Shown here in pieces: positions 44,688 to 52,152 of a stretch of DNA of 52,152 nt. The notes under the pieces are model-generated. The model saw nothing but the letters and a program-made list of their open reading frames with translations. It made no database searches and had not been told where the DNA came from. The stretch is from G020354785 sp964461435 (GTDB lineage: Bacteria; Bacteroidota; Bacteroidia; Bacteroidales; UBA10428), in the NCBI GenBank assembly GCA_964461435.1, contig CAYWUI010000023.1, positions 1 to 52,152 on the forward strand. The letters run 5' to 3'. Each line of letters begins with the position of its first letter. The stretch's first letter is position 1. Position numbers and translations under genes: made by a program.

Positions 44688-46673
44688 TTATTCTGTTTTG
44701 AACCAGACGTTCATTTCACAGTTGCCGCGATGGTTCCATGCATAGTAGGGTATCAATGTTACTGTAATATCTTCGGTAGTCTTTCCCTTGGTTATGTGCC
44801 CTTTTGTTTTTAATATATTAACACCGTTCAGTAATCCGGCATCGTATTCTGCCCTGAATTCAGCACCGGCAGGGATGACAATATCAAGGGCCGTTCCGCA
44901 GTTATCTGTTCCTTCGGCGCAATAAACAACGGGCCCGTATTCATAGGCCTGCAGTCCACTGTCTTCGATAACCTCCTTATTAGCGACAACCTTTTTCGCT
45001 TCCATAGGCAACCTGACCTCGATTTTATCGCCCTGTTTCCATTTTTTCCTTACCAGTGCATAGCCTTTCCCGGATACCGGTATTTTTTGCAGCTTGCCGT
45101 TGACATAGAAAGAAGGTTCGGCTTTTCCGGGTCCGTTATAAGTATAAAGGTCTCCCGGTACAGGCATGTTTCTTGCCCATCCCGGTATGCGGATGAGCAG
45201 TGAGGCATTAAGGGGAGCCTTATTTTTTATTTCGAATGTGATATTCCCTTCCCAGGGATAGTTTGATGTCTGGGCGATTTGCAGCACCCCGTTGCCTGTA
45301 TTTATCTTTGCTTCGCTGTTTATAAAGAGGTTTATATAGACGTCATTATCTTTCACAGCATAGGCATAGCCTGCCACGGCGGGTATGAACCTGCACAGGT
45401 TTGAAGGGCAGCAGGAGCAGTCGAACCAGGGGCTGCGACCGGCCGTTCCCTGGTTGAAATCACTTATGCCGTCGTGCATCAGGGGGTTGGGATAGAAGAA
45501 CAACTTGCCGTCGAGGGAGATGCCAGACAGCAGTCCGTTATACAGTGTCCTTTCGAGGACGTCAATATACATGGCATCACCGTGCAGGAGGAACATGCGG
45601 TAGTTCCAGAACACATTTGCAATGGCTGCGCAGGTCTCGGCGTATGAATTATTGGGAAGCTCGTAGTTTGCGCCGAATGCTTCTGCTCCCATTCCGGCTC
45701 CTATACCGCCGGTGATATACAGTTTCTTTGTAACCACATTTTCCCATATACGGTCTATGGCATCGAGGTAGTCACTGTCACCTGTAAGTGCGGCGATATC
45801 AGCCATGGCGGTAAACATATATACAGCCCTCACTGCATGTCCGACTGCTTCGTCCTGTTCCGTTACCGGCTTATGGTCCTGTGCGTATACTGAGCGGTCC
45901 CAGAGCCTGTCGCTCTTATCGTCATATACTCTTTTGCCGTGTCCGCGCCTGTCGAGAAATATTTTTGCCAGGTCGAGATATTTTCTGTTGCCGGTGATAT
46001 TGTACAGTTTTACCAGTCCGATTTCAATCTCCTGGTGGCCGGGATAAAAGTCTTTTTTCTGGTTAACACACAGGTCGTATATAAGATCGGCATTTTTTAT
46101 AGCTACGTCCAGGAAGCTGCGTTCGCCCGTGGCAAGGTAGTGGGCTACGGCAGCCTCGTACATATGTCCGGCGTTATAGAGCTCGTGGCTGTGGCGCGTG
46201 CCGCTGAATTTTCCGTTTTCGTCATATGAACAGCATATAGTATCATAATTATTCACTTTAAGAGTCCATGGCGTAAATAAATACCCGTCATCTTCCTGTG
46301 CAAGGCTGATGTAATGTATAAGAGTGTCGAGGTAGGCTTTCAGTGCGGGGTCTTCGCGGGTCATGAGGGAGTATGATGCCCCTTCGATTATCTTGTACAC
46401 ATCACTGTCATCGAACCCAAACCTGCCCCGGAATTTCCCTTTTTTAATACCCGCAGCAAATATAAAGTTATCCACCCTGCCCGTCTCCTCGCATTTATTA
46501 AATGCAAAGGGTATAGTTACTGATGTGACTGTGTCTATCCTATCATTCCAGAGTCCTGAGGTTACTTTAACTTTTGTAAAGTCAACAGGCGATATAGGAT
46601 AATTGGTTTCTTTTTTTGAGCAGGCATAGAAGAGAGCTATGATGATTAATAATATGATAATATGTTTTTTCAT
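44688..46673 (-). CDS. GH127-family glycosidase (beta-L-arabinofuranosidase-like)
   Basis: 661 residues, lipoprotein signal with Cys18 (IALFYACSKK). Alpha/alpha-barrel GH127 features: VKVTSGLWNDRIDTV, FRGRFGFDDSDVYKIIEGASY, LTGDSDYLDAI.RIW, and the zinc/catalytic cluster NSYAETCAA (Glu and Cys) plus DCSCCPSN with adjacent cysteines, matching the Glu/Cys/Cys/Cys zinc site known in the family, where one Cys is the nucleophile. Likely releases beta-L-arabinofuranose from glycans at the cell envelope. Monocistronic with a clear terminator. Exact linkage specificity cannot be read from sequence. Confidence 0.9.
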   Translation of the reverse strand: MKKHIIILLIIIALFYACSKKETNYPISPVDFTKVKVTSGLWNDRIDTVTSVTIPFAFNKCEETGRVDNFIFAAGIKKGKFRGRFGFDDSDVYKIIEGASYSLMTREDPALKAYLDTLIHYISLAQEDDGYLFTPWTLKVNNYDTICCSYDENGKFSGTRHSHELYNAGHMYEAAVAHYLATGERSFLDVAIKNADLIYDLCVNQKKDFYPGHQEIEIGLVKLYNITGNRKYLDLAKIFLDRRGHGKRVYDDKSDRLWDRSVYAQDHKPVTEQDEAVGHAVRAVYMFTAMADIAALTGDSDYLDAIDRIWENVVTKKLYITGGIGAGMGAEAFGANYELPNNSYAETCAAIANVFWNYRMFLLHGDAMYIDVLERTLYNGLLSGISLDGKLFFYPNPLMHDGISDFNQGTAGRSPWFDCSCCPSNLCRFIPAVAGYAYAVKDNDVYINLFINSEAKINTGNGVLQIAQTSNYPWEGNITFEIKNKAPLNASLLIRIPGWARNMPVPGDLYTYNGPGKAEPSFYVNGKLQKIPVSGKGYALVRKKWKQGDKIEVRLPMEAKKVVANKEVIEDSGLQAYEYGPVVYCAEGTDNCGTALDIVIPAGAEFRAEYDAGLLNGVNILKTKGHITKGKTTEDITVTLIPYYAWNHRGNCEMNVWFKTE

Positions 46674-46820
46674 TTTTTGAGTTTTAATATTTTACTATTA
46701 ACACACTGCATATAATTAATACATATTCCTTGCAGGGCGCCATTGATTACTGCAATATACGAATAATATTGATTTTGGGAAAAACATAATACAATTAATA
46801 ATAAGAACTTTTATTATATA

Positions 46821-46839
46821 TCACTACTGTCCGACTAAA
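46821..46839 (+). repeat. Left inverted repeat of the IS4-family element
   Basis: TCACTACTGTCCGACTAAA, which pairs with the reverse complement of 47919-47937 at 17 of 19 positions. Confidence 0.82.
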
Positions 46840-46915
46840 ATATTAAAAAGAAGGGTACTCCCCTGAGGTTTCCCCTTCATGTTGTACTTTTGTTTTTTGC
46901 CAAACAATATACAAC

Positions 46916-47858
46916 ATGAGTAAAAATACGGAAATAAAATTTGTCGGACAGCCGAACGTTTGGATTGACCTTTAAAGAGGTTCTTTTAATAGATTCAACC
47001 ACCATTCGTTTGTTTAGTGATGTATTAAAAGGAGTTGGACGTAATCCTAAGGGTGACGGGAAGAAAAAAGGAGGCCTTAAGGTACATATGTTAATAGATG
47101 CAGTTCAATCGGTTGGACGGTTTATTAAAATCACAGCTGCCAAAGTACATGACAAGAACTTTCTGAAAAGCCTGGAATTAATATCCCCTAACATGGTTGT
47201 TTTCGACAAGGCATATAACTATTATCATCAATTTGCACTTTGGACTCATAATCAGGTGTATTTTGTCAGCCGTTTAAAGACTAATGCTGTTTACACGGTC
47301 ATAGAGGTTACACGCAGGCATTACAGAAAGAAAGGGGAAGCAAAAGTGCTTAGTGACGAAATTATAGAGTTGGAATACCACCCGGAAGATGAAACCGGAA
47401 AGAAGCAAACAAAGATCACGAAAATGCTACGATTAAGAAAAGTCTGTTACCAGGATGAACAGAATAGATATTATGAATTTCTGACAAATAACTTTGAAAT
47501 TACAGCTGAAGAAGTGGCTTTCCTCTATAAAAAACGCTGGGGCATAGAGACATTCAAGAAAATGAAGCAAAATTTTCAGTTAAACTATTTCTATGGAGAA
47601 AATGAGAATGCAATAAGAACATAAGTCTGGTGTACATTGATAGCTCAGTTATTTTTAACGGTCATCCAGAAAATAGCTCAAACTAAAAAAGCGTTTTCGG
47701 CAGTAGCATCTTTGGTAAGAATACACCTGATTAGCATGTTAGATGTGAGTGAATTGCTCAGAAGTACACGTCGTGGTTACAATAAAGCACGGGAATCACC
47801 ACCAGGTTCATTACAACTAAGCCTATTTGGTGTTAAAAAAGGCGGAGGTCTCTTTTGA
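46916..47858 (+). pseudogene. IS4-family transposase with internal deletion and nonsense codon
   Basis: The original start survives as ATG 46916 (MSKNTEIKFVGQP). The reading then shifts to the middle of the protein at SDSRTFGL (from TTG 46941). About 120 residues of the N-terminal domain are missing. The DDE core follows: LLIDSTTIRLFSDVL, VVFDKAYNYYHQF, and YKKRWGIE with the catalytic Glu, just after which one residue seems lost (GIETFKKMK). An in-frame TAA at 47622-47624, where relatives have Gln, splits off the last 78 codons (VWCTLIAQLFLTVIQK to the end). The bases TCGGACAGCC fit both sides of the deletion and may be its microhomology. Confidence 0.82.
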
Positions 47859-47937
47859 AAATAAAAAATTAACGACCATTTTATGGGTGATACAGAATAA
47901 AAATTATAGAAAAAAGAATTTAGTCGGATAATAGTGA

Positions 47938-48170
47938 TTATTTATATATTGTTATAATAATGAATAGAATAATTATAGATGTATTTTATCTAACTATCTC
48001 AGTAACATTTATTATAATTATGCCACTTTATTTAAACATTAATTCTTTAATTTTTTAGTAATACTTTAATGTACTCGTTTATATATTCATACTAATTGTG
48101 TAACTAAAATTTTTTCATTTTTCAAATTTATATTATATTAATCCAGTATACTTGATTTACTTTAAAAACT
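47938..48170. other. A+T-rich promoter region of the CHAT gene
   Basis: About 230 bases, extremely A+T rich. A 32-codon hydrophobic frame at 47960-48058 is present but such frames are expected by chance in this composition. No other structure seen. Confidence 0.4.
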
Positions 48171-50954
48171 ATGTTTTTTCGCATTTGCTCTTATATATCC
48201 GCTATTTTAATCTTTGCAATAATAAATTCTAGTGAATTATATTCTTTAACAAAGGATAAGGAAGTACAAAATGAACTGAATTCATTACAAGATAGTCTTA
48301 GATATTATTACAGACTGAGCGATAAATATATTTATGAGGGACAATTTATGAAATCAAAAATTTATTGTATTAAACATTTGAATTTACTGAAACAATATTT
48401 TCCAGAAAATAAGAGTGACTTATCATTAATATATATTAAGCTTGGTGTTATTCATTCTAACTTCTGGGAATTTAAACAGGCTCTTAGCTGGTACAATAGC
48501 GCGGAAAAATTATGCAATGAAGATGTTAAGTATAATCATGAAATACTTGCAAAAATATCATATAATAAAGGTAAGATATATAAAAAACTTGGTGATTATA
48601 AAAAAGCGGAACAACATTACATGAATTCTTTGAATTTGCTTGAGTCAAAAAATATAATATTTTCTGATTTAAAAGATAAAAACATAAGTATTATATTAAT
48701 ATATAATAGTTTAGGTGTATTACATTTTGAATTAAAAGAATATAAAGAAGCTTTAATCTTTTTTAAAAAAAATGCAGTTTTAAGTAATATTAATTATAAG
48801 GAGTTCCTTCCCGTTGCATATGAAAACATAGCAGAATGCTATTTTAAAATAAAATTATTTAATGAAGCTGAAAAATATTTTAAACTTGCTCTAAAATATC
48901 ATTTAACCGGAGAAAAATATGAATACAAATATTTGCTTGCTAGCGTATATTCATGTTACAGTCAACTATGCCTTGAAAAAGGACATTATGATCAGGCATA
49001 TAATTTGCTCCGTAATGCATATTCAATATATATTAAGTATTGGGGTAAAGCGCACCCTGAAACTTCGGAATGCTTGCTGAACTTTGGTAAATATTTCGAA
49101 AAAACAAAAAACCTCGATAGTGCTTTGTATTATTATCAAAAATCAATTATCTGCTTAACCGATGATTTCAGTGATATAAGCATATATGCCAACCCTAGTC
49201 CTGATAAGGTATTATCTCCTCTTCATCTTATCAACAGCCTTAAACACAAAGCAAATGCATTATCATCCTATTACAATAATACTCAAAATATTAAAGACCT
49301 TGAATCAAGCCTGAATGCGTACGACATCGCAGTTCAGCTTGTCGATAAAATAAGGCTTGGATACCAGACACAGGAAAGCAAGCTCTTCCTTTCCGAAAAT
49401 GAAAAAAGTACCTATACTAATGCCACATATACTGCATATAGACTATTGCAGATTACAGGTGATGAAAAATATGTAAATAAAGCATTCGAATATACCGAAA
49501 GAAGCAAGGCAGCAGTGCTCCTTTCAGCACTAAGGACTAGCGAAGCTAGAATTTTTGCCGGCATACCAGACACACTCCTGCAACTTGAAAATAATTTGCT
49601 CAAAGATATAGCTCTATACGAGGAGCTTATACGTGAAGAAAGAATAAATGAAAAACCAGAAGAGAATAAACTTAAAAACTGGGAACAGAAGCTTTTTACC
49701 GTAACAGCGAAATATGACAACCTTATTACTTCTTTTGAGGATTGTTATCCTAAATACTATTCGCTTAAATATAATACTAAAGTAACAAATATGGAAAAAC
49801 TCCAAGACAATTTATCTAAACAAGAAGCTATTATTGAATATATGTTAACAGATACTGTATTGTACTCATTTTTAATTACTCGTCATAATACTAAATTTAT
49901 AGCGCAGTCTATTAACCAAGTCTTTCATAAGGATATTGAATATCTAAAATATTATCTTCAAAATTATTATGACACTAATGATAAACTTTATTCACAGATT
50001 GCATTTAGTCTTTATAAAAAGCTTATACAGCCTTTTGAATCTTCAATAATTAAAAAAAAACTAATCATAGTACCTGATTCAAATCTTGGTTTTGTCCCTT
50101 TTGAATCTTTATTATATAGACCATTGAATACTGAATATTCAGATTACGCAATTTATCCATATCTTCTAAAAAAATATTCAATTAGTTATGCTTATTCAGG
50201 TACTCTATTTTTACTTGCAAAATATAAAAATAAAACATATAAAAACAAATTCTTAGCTATAGCACCAGGTTATAAAACTTCAAAAGACTCATTAAAATAC
50301 TTACCTCTTACTGTTAAAGAAGCAAAGCTTTTAGCAAAGATGACTAAAGGTGATGCTTTATATGAAAATAAAGCAACAGAATACAATTTCAAAAGTAAAA
50401 TAAATGACTATAATATCATTCACTTGACAATGCATGCCATAAATAACAATAATGAACCAATGCTTTCAAAACTTGCATTTACTGATAATAAAGACATAAA
50501 TGAAGATGGATATTTATATGCTTATGAAATATATAATATAAAATTAAAAGCTGACTTAGTAGTATTAAGTGCATGTAATACCGGAAAAGGTAAACTTTAT
50601 AGGGGAGAAGGTATATATAGCATTGCTCGAAGTTTTTTGCACGCAGGAAGTAATAGCGTTATAATGTCTTTATGGCAATCAGGTGATGAAACTAGTTTTA
50701 AAATTTTACTATATTTCTATAAGTATTTATTAAAAGGCAAAAGAAAAGATTTTGCCTTACGCCAAGCAAAGCTAAAATATCTTGAAAACTCAAGCCCTTC
50801 GAAAGCACATCCGTCTTTATGGGCTGGCTATGTATTGTTAGGGGATCCATTAGAAATCTATAAAAAAAAAATATTCTTAATCTATGTAACAGTTTTAGTT
50901 AGTATTATTGTTATTTTCATTGGAATTGCAGCAATAAATTGGACAAAAGGTTAA
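48171..50954 (+). CDS. TPR-CHAT caspase-like protease
   Basis: 927 residues: signal peptide or N-terminal anchor (about 4-25), tetratricopeptide repeats (about 40-370), a helical linker (about 380-560), a CHAT protease domain (about 590-895) and a membrane helix (about 898-922). The catalytic dyad is present: His755 (IHLTMHAIN) and Cys802 (VVLSACNTGKG), followed by GEGIYSIARSFLHAG and HPSLWAGYVLLGDP. CHAT domains are caspase-like cysteine proteases; TPR-CHAT proteins bind partners with the repeats and cut them. The gene is much richer in A+T than the rest of the window and lies between two insertion sequences. Its last four codons and stop may belong to the IS3 end. No gasdermin or other known target is adjacent. 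Confidence 0.88.
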   Translation: MFFRICSYISAILIFAIINSSELYSLTKDKEVQNELNSLQDSLRYYYRLSDKYIYEGQFMKSKIYCIKHLNLLKQYFPENKSDLSLIYIKLGVIHSNFWEFKQALSWYNSAEKLCNEDVKYNHEILAKISYNKGKIYKKLGDYKKAEQHYMNSLNLLESKNIIFSDLKDKNISIILIYNSLGVLHFELKEYKEALIFFKKNAVLSNINYKEFLPVAYENIAECYFKIKLFNEAEKYFKLALKYHLTGEKYEYKYLLASVYSCYSQLCLEKGHYDQAYNLLRNAYSIYIKYWGKAHPETSECLLNFGKYFEKTKNLDSALYYYQKSIICLTDDFSDISIYANPSPDKVLSPLHLINSLKHKANALSSYYNNTQNIKDLESSLNAYDIAVQLVDKIRLGYQTQESKLFLSENEKSTYTNATYTAYRLLQITGDEKYVNKAFEYTERSKAAVLLSALRTSEARIFAGIPDTLLQLENNLLKDIALYEELIREERINEKPEENKLKNWEQKLFTVTAKYDNLITSFEDCYPKYYSLKYNTKVTNMEKLQDNLSKQEAIIEYMLTDTVLYSFLITRHNTKFIAQSINQVFHKDIEYLKYYLQNYYDTNDKLYSQIAFSLYKKLIQPFESSIIKKKLIIVPDSNLGFVPFESLLYRPLNTEYSDYAIYPYLLKKYSISYAYSGTLFLLAKYKNKTYKNKFLAIAPGYKTSKDSLKYLPLTVKEAKLLAKMTKGDALYENKATEYNFKSKINDYNIIHLTMHAINNNNEPMLSKLAFTDNKDINEDGYLYAYEIYNIKLKADLVVLSACNTGKGKLYRGEGIYSIARSFLHAGSNSVIMSLWQSGDETSFKILLYFYKYLLKGKRKDFALRQAKLKYLENSSPSKAHPSLWAGYVLLGDPLEIYKKKIFLIYVTVLVSIIVIFIGIAAINWTKG

Positions 50955-51420
50955 GCAACTAATTGTTGATTTAAATTTCTATTATTAAAATCTGTCATAG
51001 ACATTTTCAATATTGAGTGAATTCTTCCAGTATTATACCAGGTTTCAATATATTCAAATATTGAGAGGGCTGCTTGCTCCCTGGTTTTATATTTGTTCTG
51101 GTAAATACATTCAACCTTGAGAGTTTCAAAAAAGCTCTCTGCAACAGCATTATCCCAGCAATCTCCCTTATGGCTCATGCTTCGCTCTACCAGTTTATAT
51201 CCTTTCAATAAGTTTGCGAATTCACTACAGGCATATTGTACTCCTCTGTCTGAATGAAATATCAGTTTATGGGTGATCGGGCGATTGTTAACCGCCTTTC
51301 TCCATGCCAGGACTGTTGTGTCAGATGCTTTTAATGACCTGCTCAGGGACCATCCTACAACTTTACGATCCCCAAGATCAATGATTGCAGTTAGATATAA
51401 CCAACCTTGAAATGTTCTTA
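50940..51420 (-). mobile_element. IS3-family element, 3' remnant
   Basis: The inward sequence TGGACAAAAGG at 50940-50950, directly beyond the transposase stop, is the probable terminal repeat because IS3 elements usually begin with TG. The other end is absent: the transposase is cut at 51420 by the 3' end of a group II intron. Confidence 0.65.
50951..51420 (-). pseudogene. IS3-family transposase OrfB, 5' truncated
   Basis: Read without a start codon from 51418, about 155 residues: RTFQGWLYLTAIIDLGDRK (first Asp of the DDE triad), LIFHSDRGVQYAC (second Asp), WDNAVAESFFETLK (Glu), ending NLNQQLVA. The frame is intact, but the N-terminal part lies beyond the intron boundary at 51420/51421 and is not found on the other side of it. 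The stop overlaps the CHAT stop by two bases. Confidence 0.88.
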
Positions 51421-51470
51421 GTAGAGTAAGAGACTAGGCGTAGTCGACTATTTCCCAACCTCTCCTCTCC

Positions 51471-51504
51471 GAACCGGACTTGCACCTTTCAGCGCATCCG
51501 GCTC
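51471..51504 (-). ncRNA. Group II intron domain V
   Basis: Exactly 34 bases on the minus strand. The basal helix GAGCCGGA/TCCGGTTC has eight pairs including one G-U; a 2-base AG bulge follows; the distal helix TGCGCT/GGTGCA has six pairs including G-U; the loop is GAAA. The AGC triad at positions 2-4 is the catalytic metal-binding triad of group II introns. All hallmarks are intact. Confidence 0.9.
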
Positions 51505-51509
51505 TCCAC

Positions 51510-51833
51510 TTAGTTGTGGCTGATCGCCATAGCAACATCCTTATAATTGGAAGTAATAGTATTTCTAACTTCCGTTCGAAGATAAGGGTTTGATTCGGGA
51601 AGACGCCACTTGAATGGTTGTTTTATACTACCCACCAATCTGAGTAACGAAATCCCACACAAGTTCCCACTATCCGTTTTTCCAAATAGAACCCAGGTTT
51701 TGCTCAGTCCCGGAGCTGGTTTCTTATACCACTTGATTAGTAGTGGTTTTATCCTACATTTATACTTTCTAGATAGCCATTTCACAAACTTCCAGAAAAC
51801 CACCTGGTCGATTTTGCGTATCCGTTCGGCTAA
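51510..51833 (-). pseudogene. Group II intron reverse transcriptase/maturase, C-terminal fragment
   Basis: 107 codons without a start, beginning LAERIRKIDQVVFWKFVKW just after an in-frame TAG (51834-51836). It contains the maturase-type C-terminal region (RIKPLLIKWYKKPAPGLSK, WVLFGKTDSGNLCGIS, FKWRLPESNPYL) and ends five bases before domain V. The reverse transcriptase palm and fingers are absent. Confidence 0.82.
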
Positions 51834-51862
51834 CTACACCATAAATTGAATTGGATTAATAC

Positions 51863-52152
51863 TTATCCCTGTAAGTTCAGGTTTTGTGGGAGCAAATCTG
51901 CAATCCTGTTAACCGGATAATCCGGTATGATCTCCAATACTTTTTTCAGCCATCTGAAAGGATTTACACCATTTAGTTTACATGTGCCGAAAAATGAATA
52001 AAACATGGCTGCCCTTTGTGCTCCGGCATGGGATCCTGCAAAGAGGTAGTTTTTTCTTCCCAATTTATGTAAAGCTTTACATAACCTTGGTAGTAAGAAC
52101 TTTGGCCTTACGTATTTTTCCACATAGAATTTGCCAGGCGTATATTCAAGTA
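51863..52152 (-). pseudogene. IS66-family transposase TnpC with internal deletion, continues past window
   Basis: The frame enters from the window end with EYTPGKFYVEKYVRPKF, a stretch from the zinc-finger/N-terminal region of IS66 transposases. It passes within about 10 residues to the C-terminal signature LGRKNYLFAGSHAGAQRAAM, FGTCKLNGVNPFRWLK and LLPQNL. The DDE catalytic core that normally lies between (about 250-300 residues) is missing, with the frame kept open. It cannot transpose. Confidence 0.8.

Larger units (their letters stand above)
46821..47937 (+). mobile_element. IS4-family insertion sequence, internally deleted
   Basis: About 1117 bases bounded by imperfect 19-base inverted repeats with 17 identities (46821-46839 and 47919-47937, TCACTAnTnTCCGACTAAA). 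The flanks TTATTATATA (ending 46820) and TTATTTATATA (starting 47938) look like a target duplication differing by one base, though both are A+T rich. The transposase inside is broken, so the element cannot move by itself but its ends are probably still usable. Confidence 0.82.
51421..51833 (-). mobile_element. Group II intron, 3' fragment
   Basis: Contains the last part of the intron-encoded reverse transcriptase, a complete domain V and a domain VI region, ending ...CTCTAC at 51421. The base after it resumes the IS3 transposase reading (AAGAACATTTCAAGG), so the intron had inserted into that gene. Everything 5' of the transposase C terminus is missing; it is replaced by IS66-like sequence. 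Confidence 0.82.

Noticed and set aside
47960..48058. 32-codon hydrophobic frame between the IS4 element and the CHAT gene
   Set aside because: In DNA this rich in A+T, Ile/Leu/Phe-rich short frames arise by chance; there is no ribosome-binding or conservation evidence.
1..52152. CRISPR arrays, rRNA and tRNA genes
   Set aside because: None seen by eye on either strand.

Overview
The window looks like a chromosomal segment of a Bacteroidota bacterium, probably in the Bacteroidales/Marinilabiliales range. The pointers are type IX secretion (T9SS) C-terminal sorting domains on two surface proteins, propeller-type (Reg_prop/Y_Y_Y) sensor kinases, a NUDIX-family sugar regulator beside xylB-xylA, an ORF6N protein, a surface glycan-binding protein remnant, and TAnnTTTG-like -7 boxes. 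Base composition is moderate over most of the window and falls sharply (very A+T rich) around 47.9-51.0 kb.

Layout. 0-4 kb: a minus-strand signalling block (PAS sensor kinase, NarL-type regulator, receiver-only protein, CheW, start of CheR). 4.4-9.3 kb: a TolB-like gene with its middle missing, formate-tetrahydrofolate ligase, and a class A penicillin-binding protein. 9.5-17.8 kb: two large membrane sensor kinases flanking a dead third copy. 17.9-26 kb: carbohydrate region with a HAD protein lacking its nucleophile, a glycan-binding protein remnant, a tandem CBM9-like secreted protein, and the xylose module (NUDIX regulator, xylulokinase, xylose isomerase). 26-27.3 kb: an MNT-HEPN toxin-antitoxin pair and a broken ORF6N gene. 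27.4-33.1 kb (minus): HlyD and C39-peptidase ABC exporter, a sensor kinase, and an anti-sigma-like TPR protein. 33.7-37.6 kb: an arsenic/organoarsenical operon (arsR, two thioredoxin-like genes, arsG, arsP, truncated acr3) with three near-identical palindromic operators. 37.6-46.7 kb: lipoproteins, a GH5 remnant, an LRR surface protein, four uncharacterised envelope proteins and a GH127 glycosidase. 46.8-52.15 kb: IS4-family deletion derivative, an A+T-rich CHAT-TPR gene, then remnants of an IS3 transposase, a group II intron and an IS66 transposase.

The dominant pattern is gene decay by internal deletion. At least eight genes keep recognisable ends but have lost their middles or one end: TolB-like, sensor kinase copy, glycan-binding protein, ORF6N, ACR3, GH5, IS4 transposase and IS66 transposase. 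In the dead kinase, a 32-base segment identical to an internal part of the fhs gene 6.8 kb upstream sits at the deletion junction. On the kinase side it is joined through a 7-base microhomology. This looks like a templated filler left by error-prone end joining or template switching, and it is the most unusual observation here.

The best supported functional modules are the xylose operon with a candidate NUDIX operator, and the ArsR regulon, in which a cytoplasmic CxxC protein, a CcdA-like membrane protein and a periplasmic CxxC lipoprotein could form a transmembrane thiol relay.
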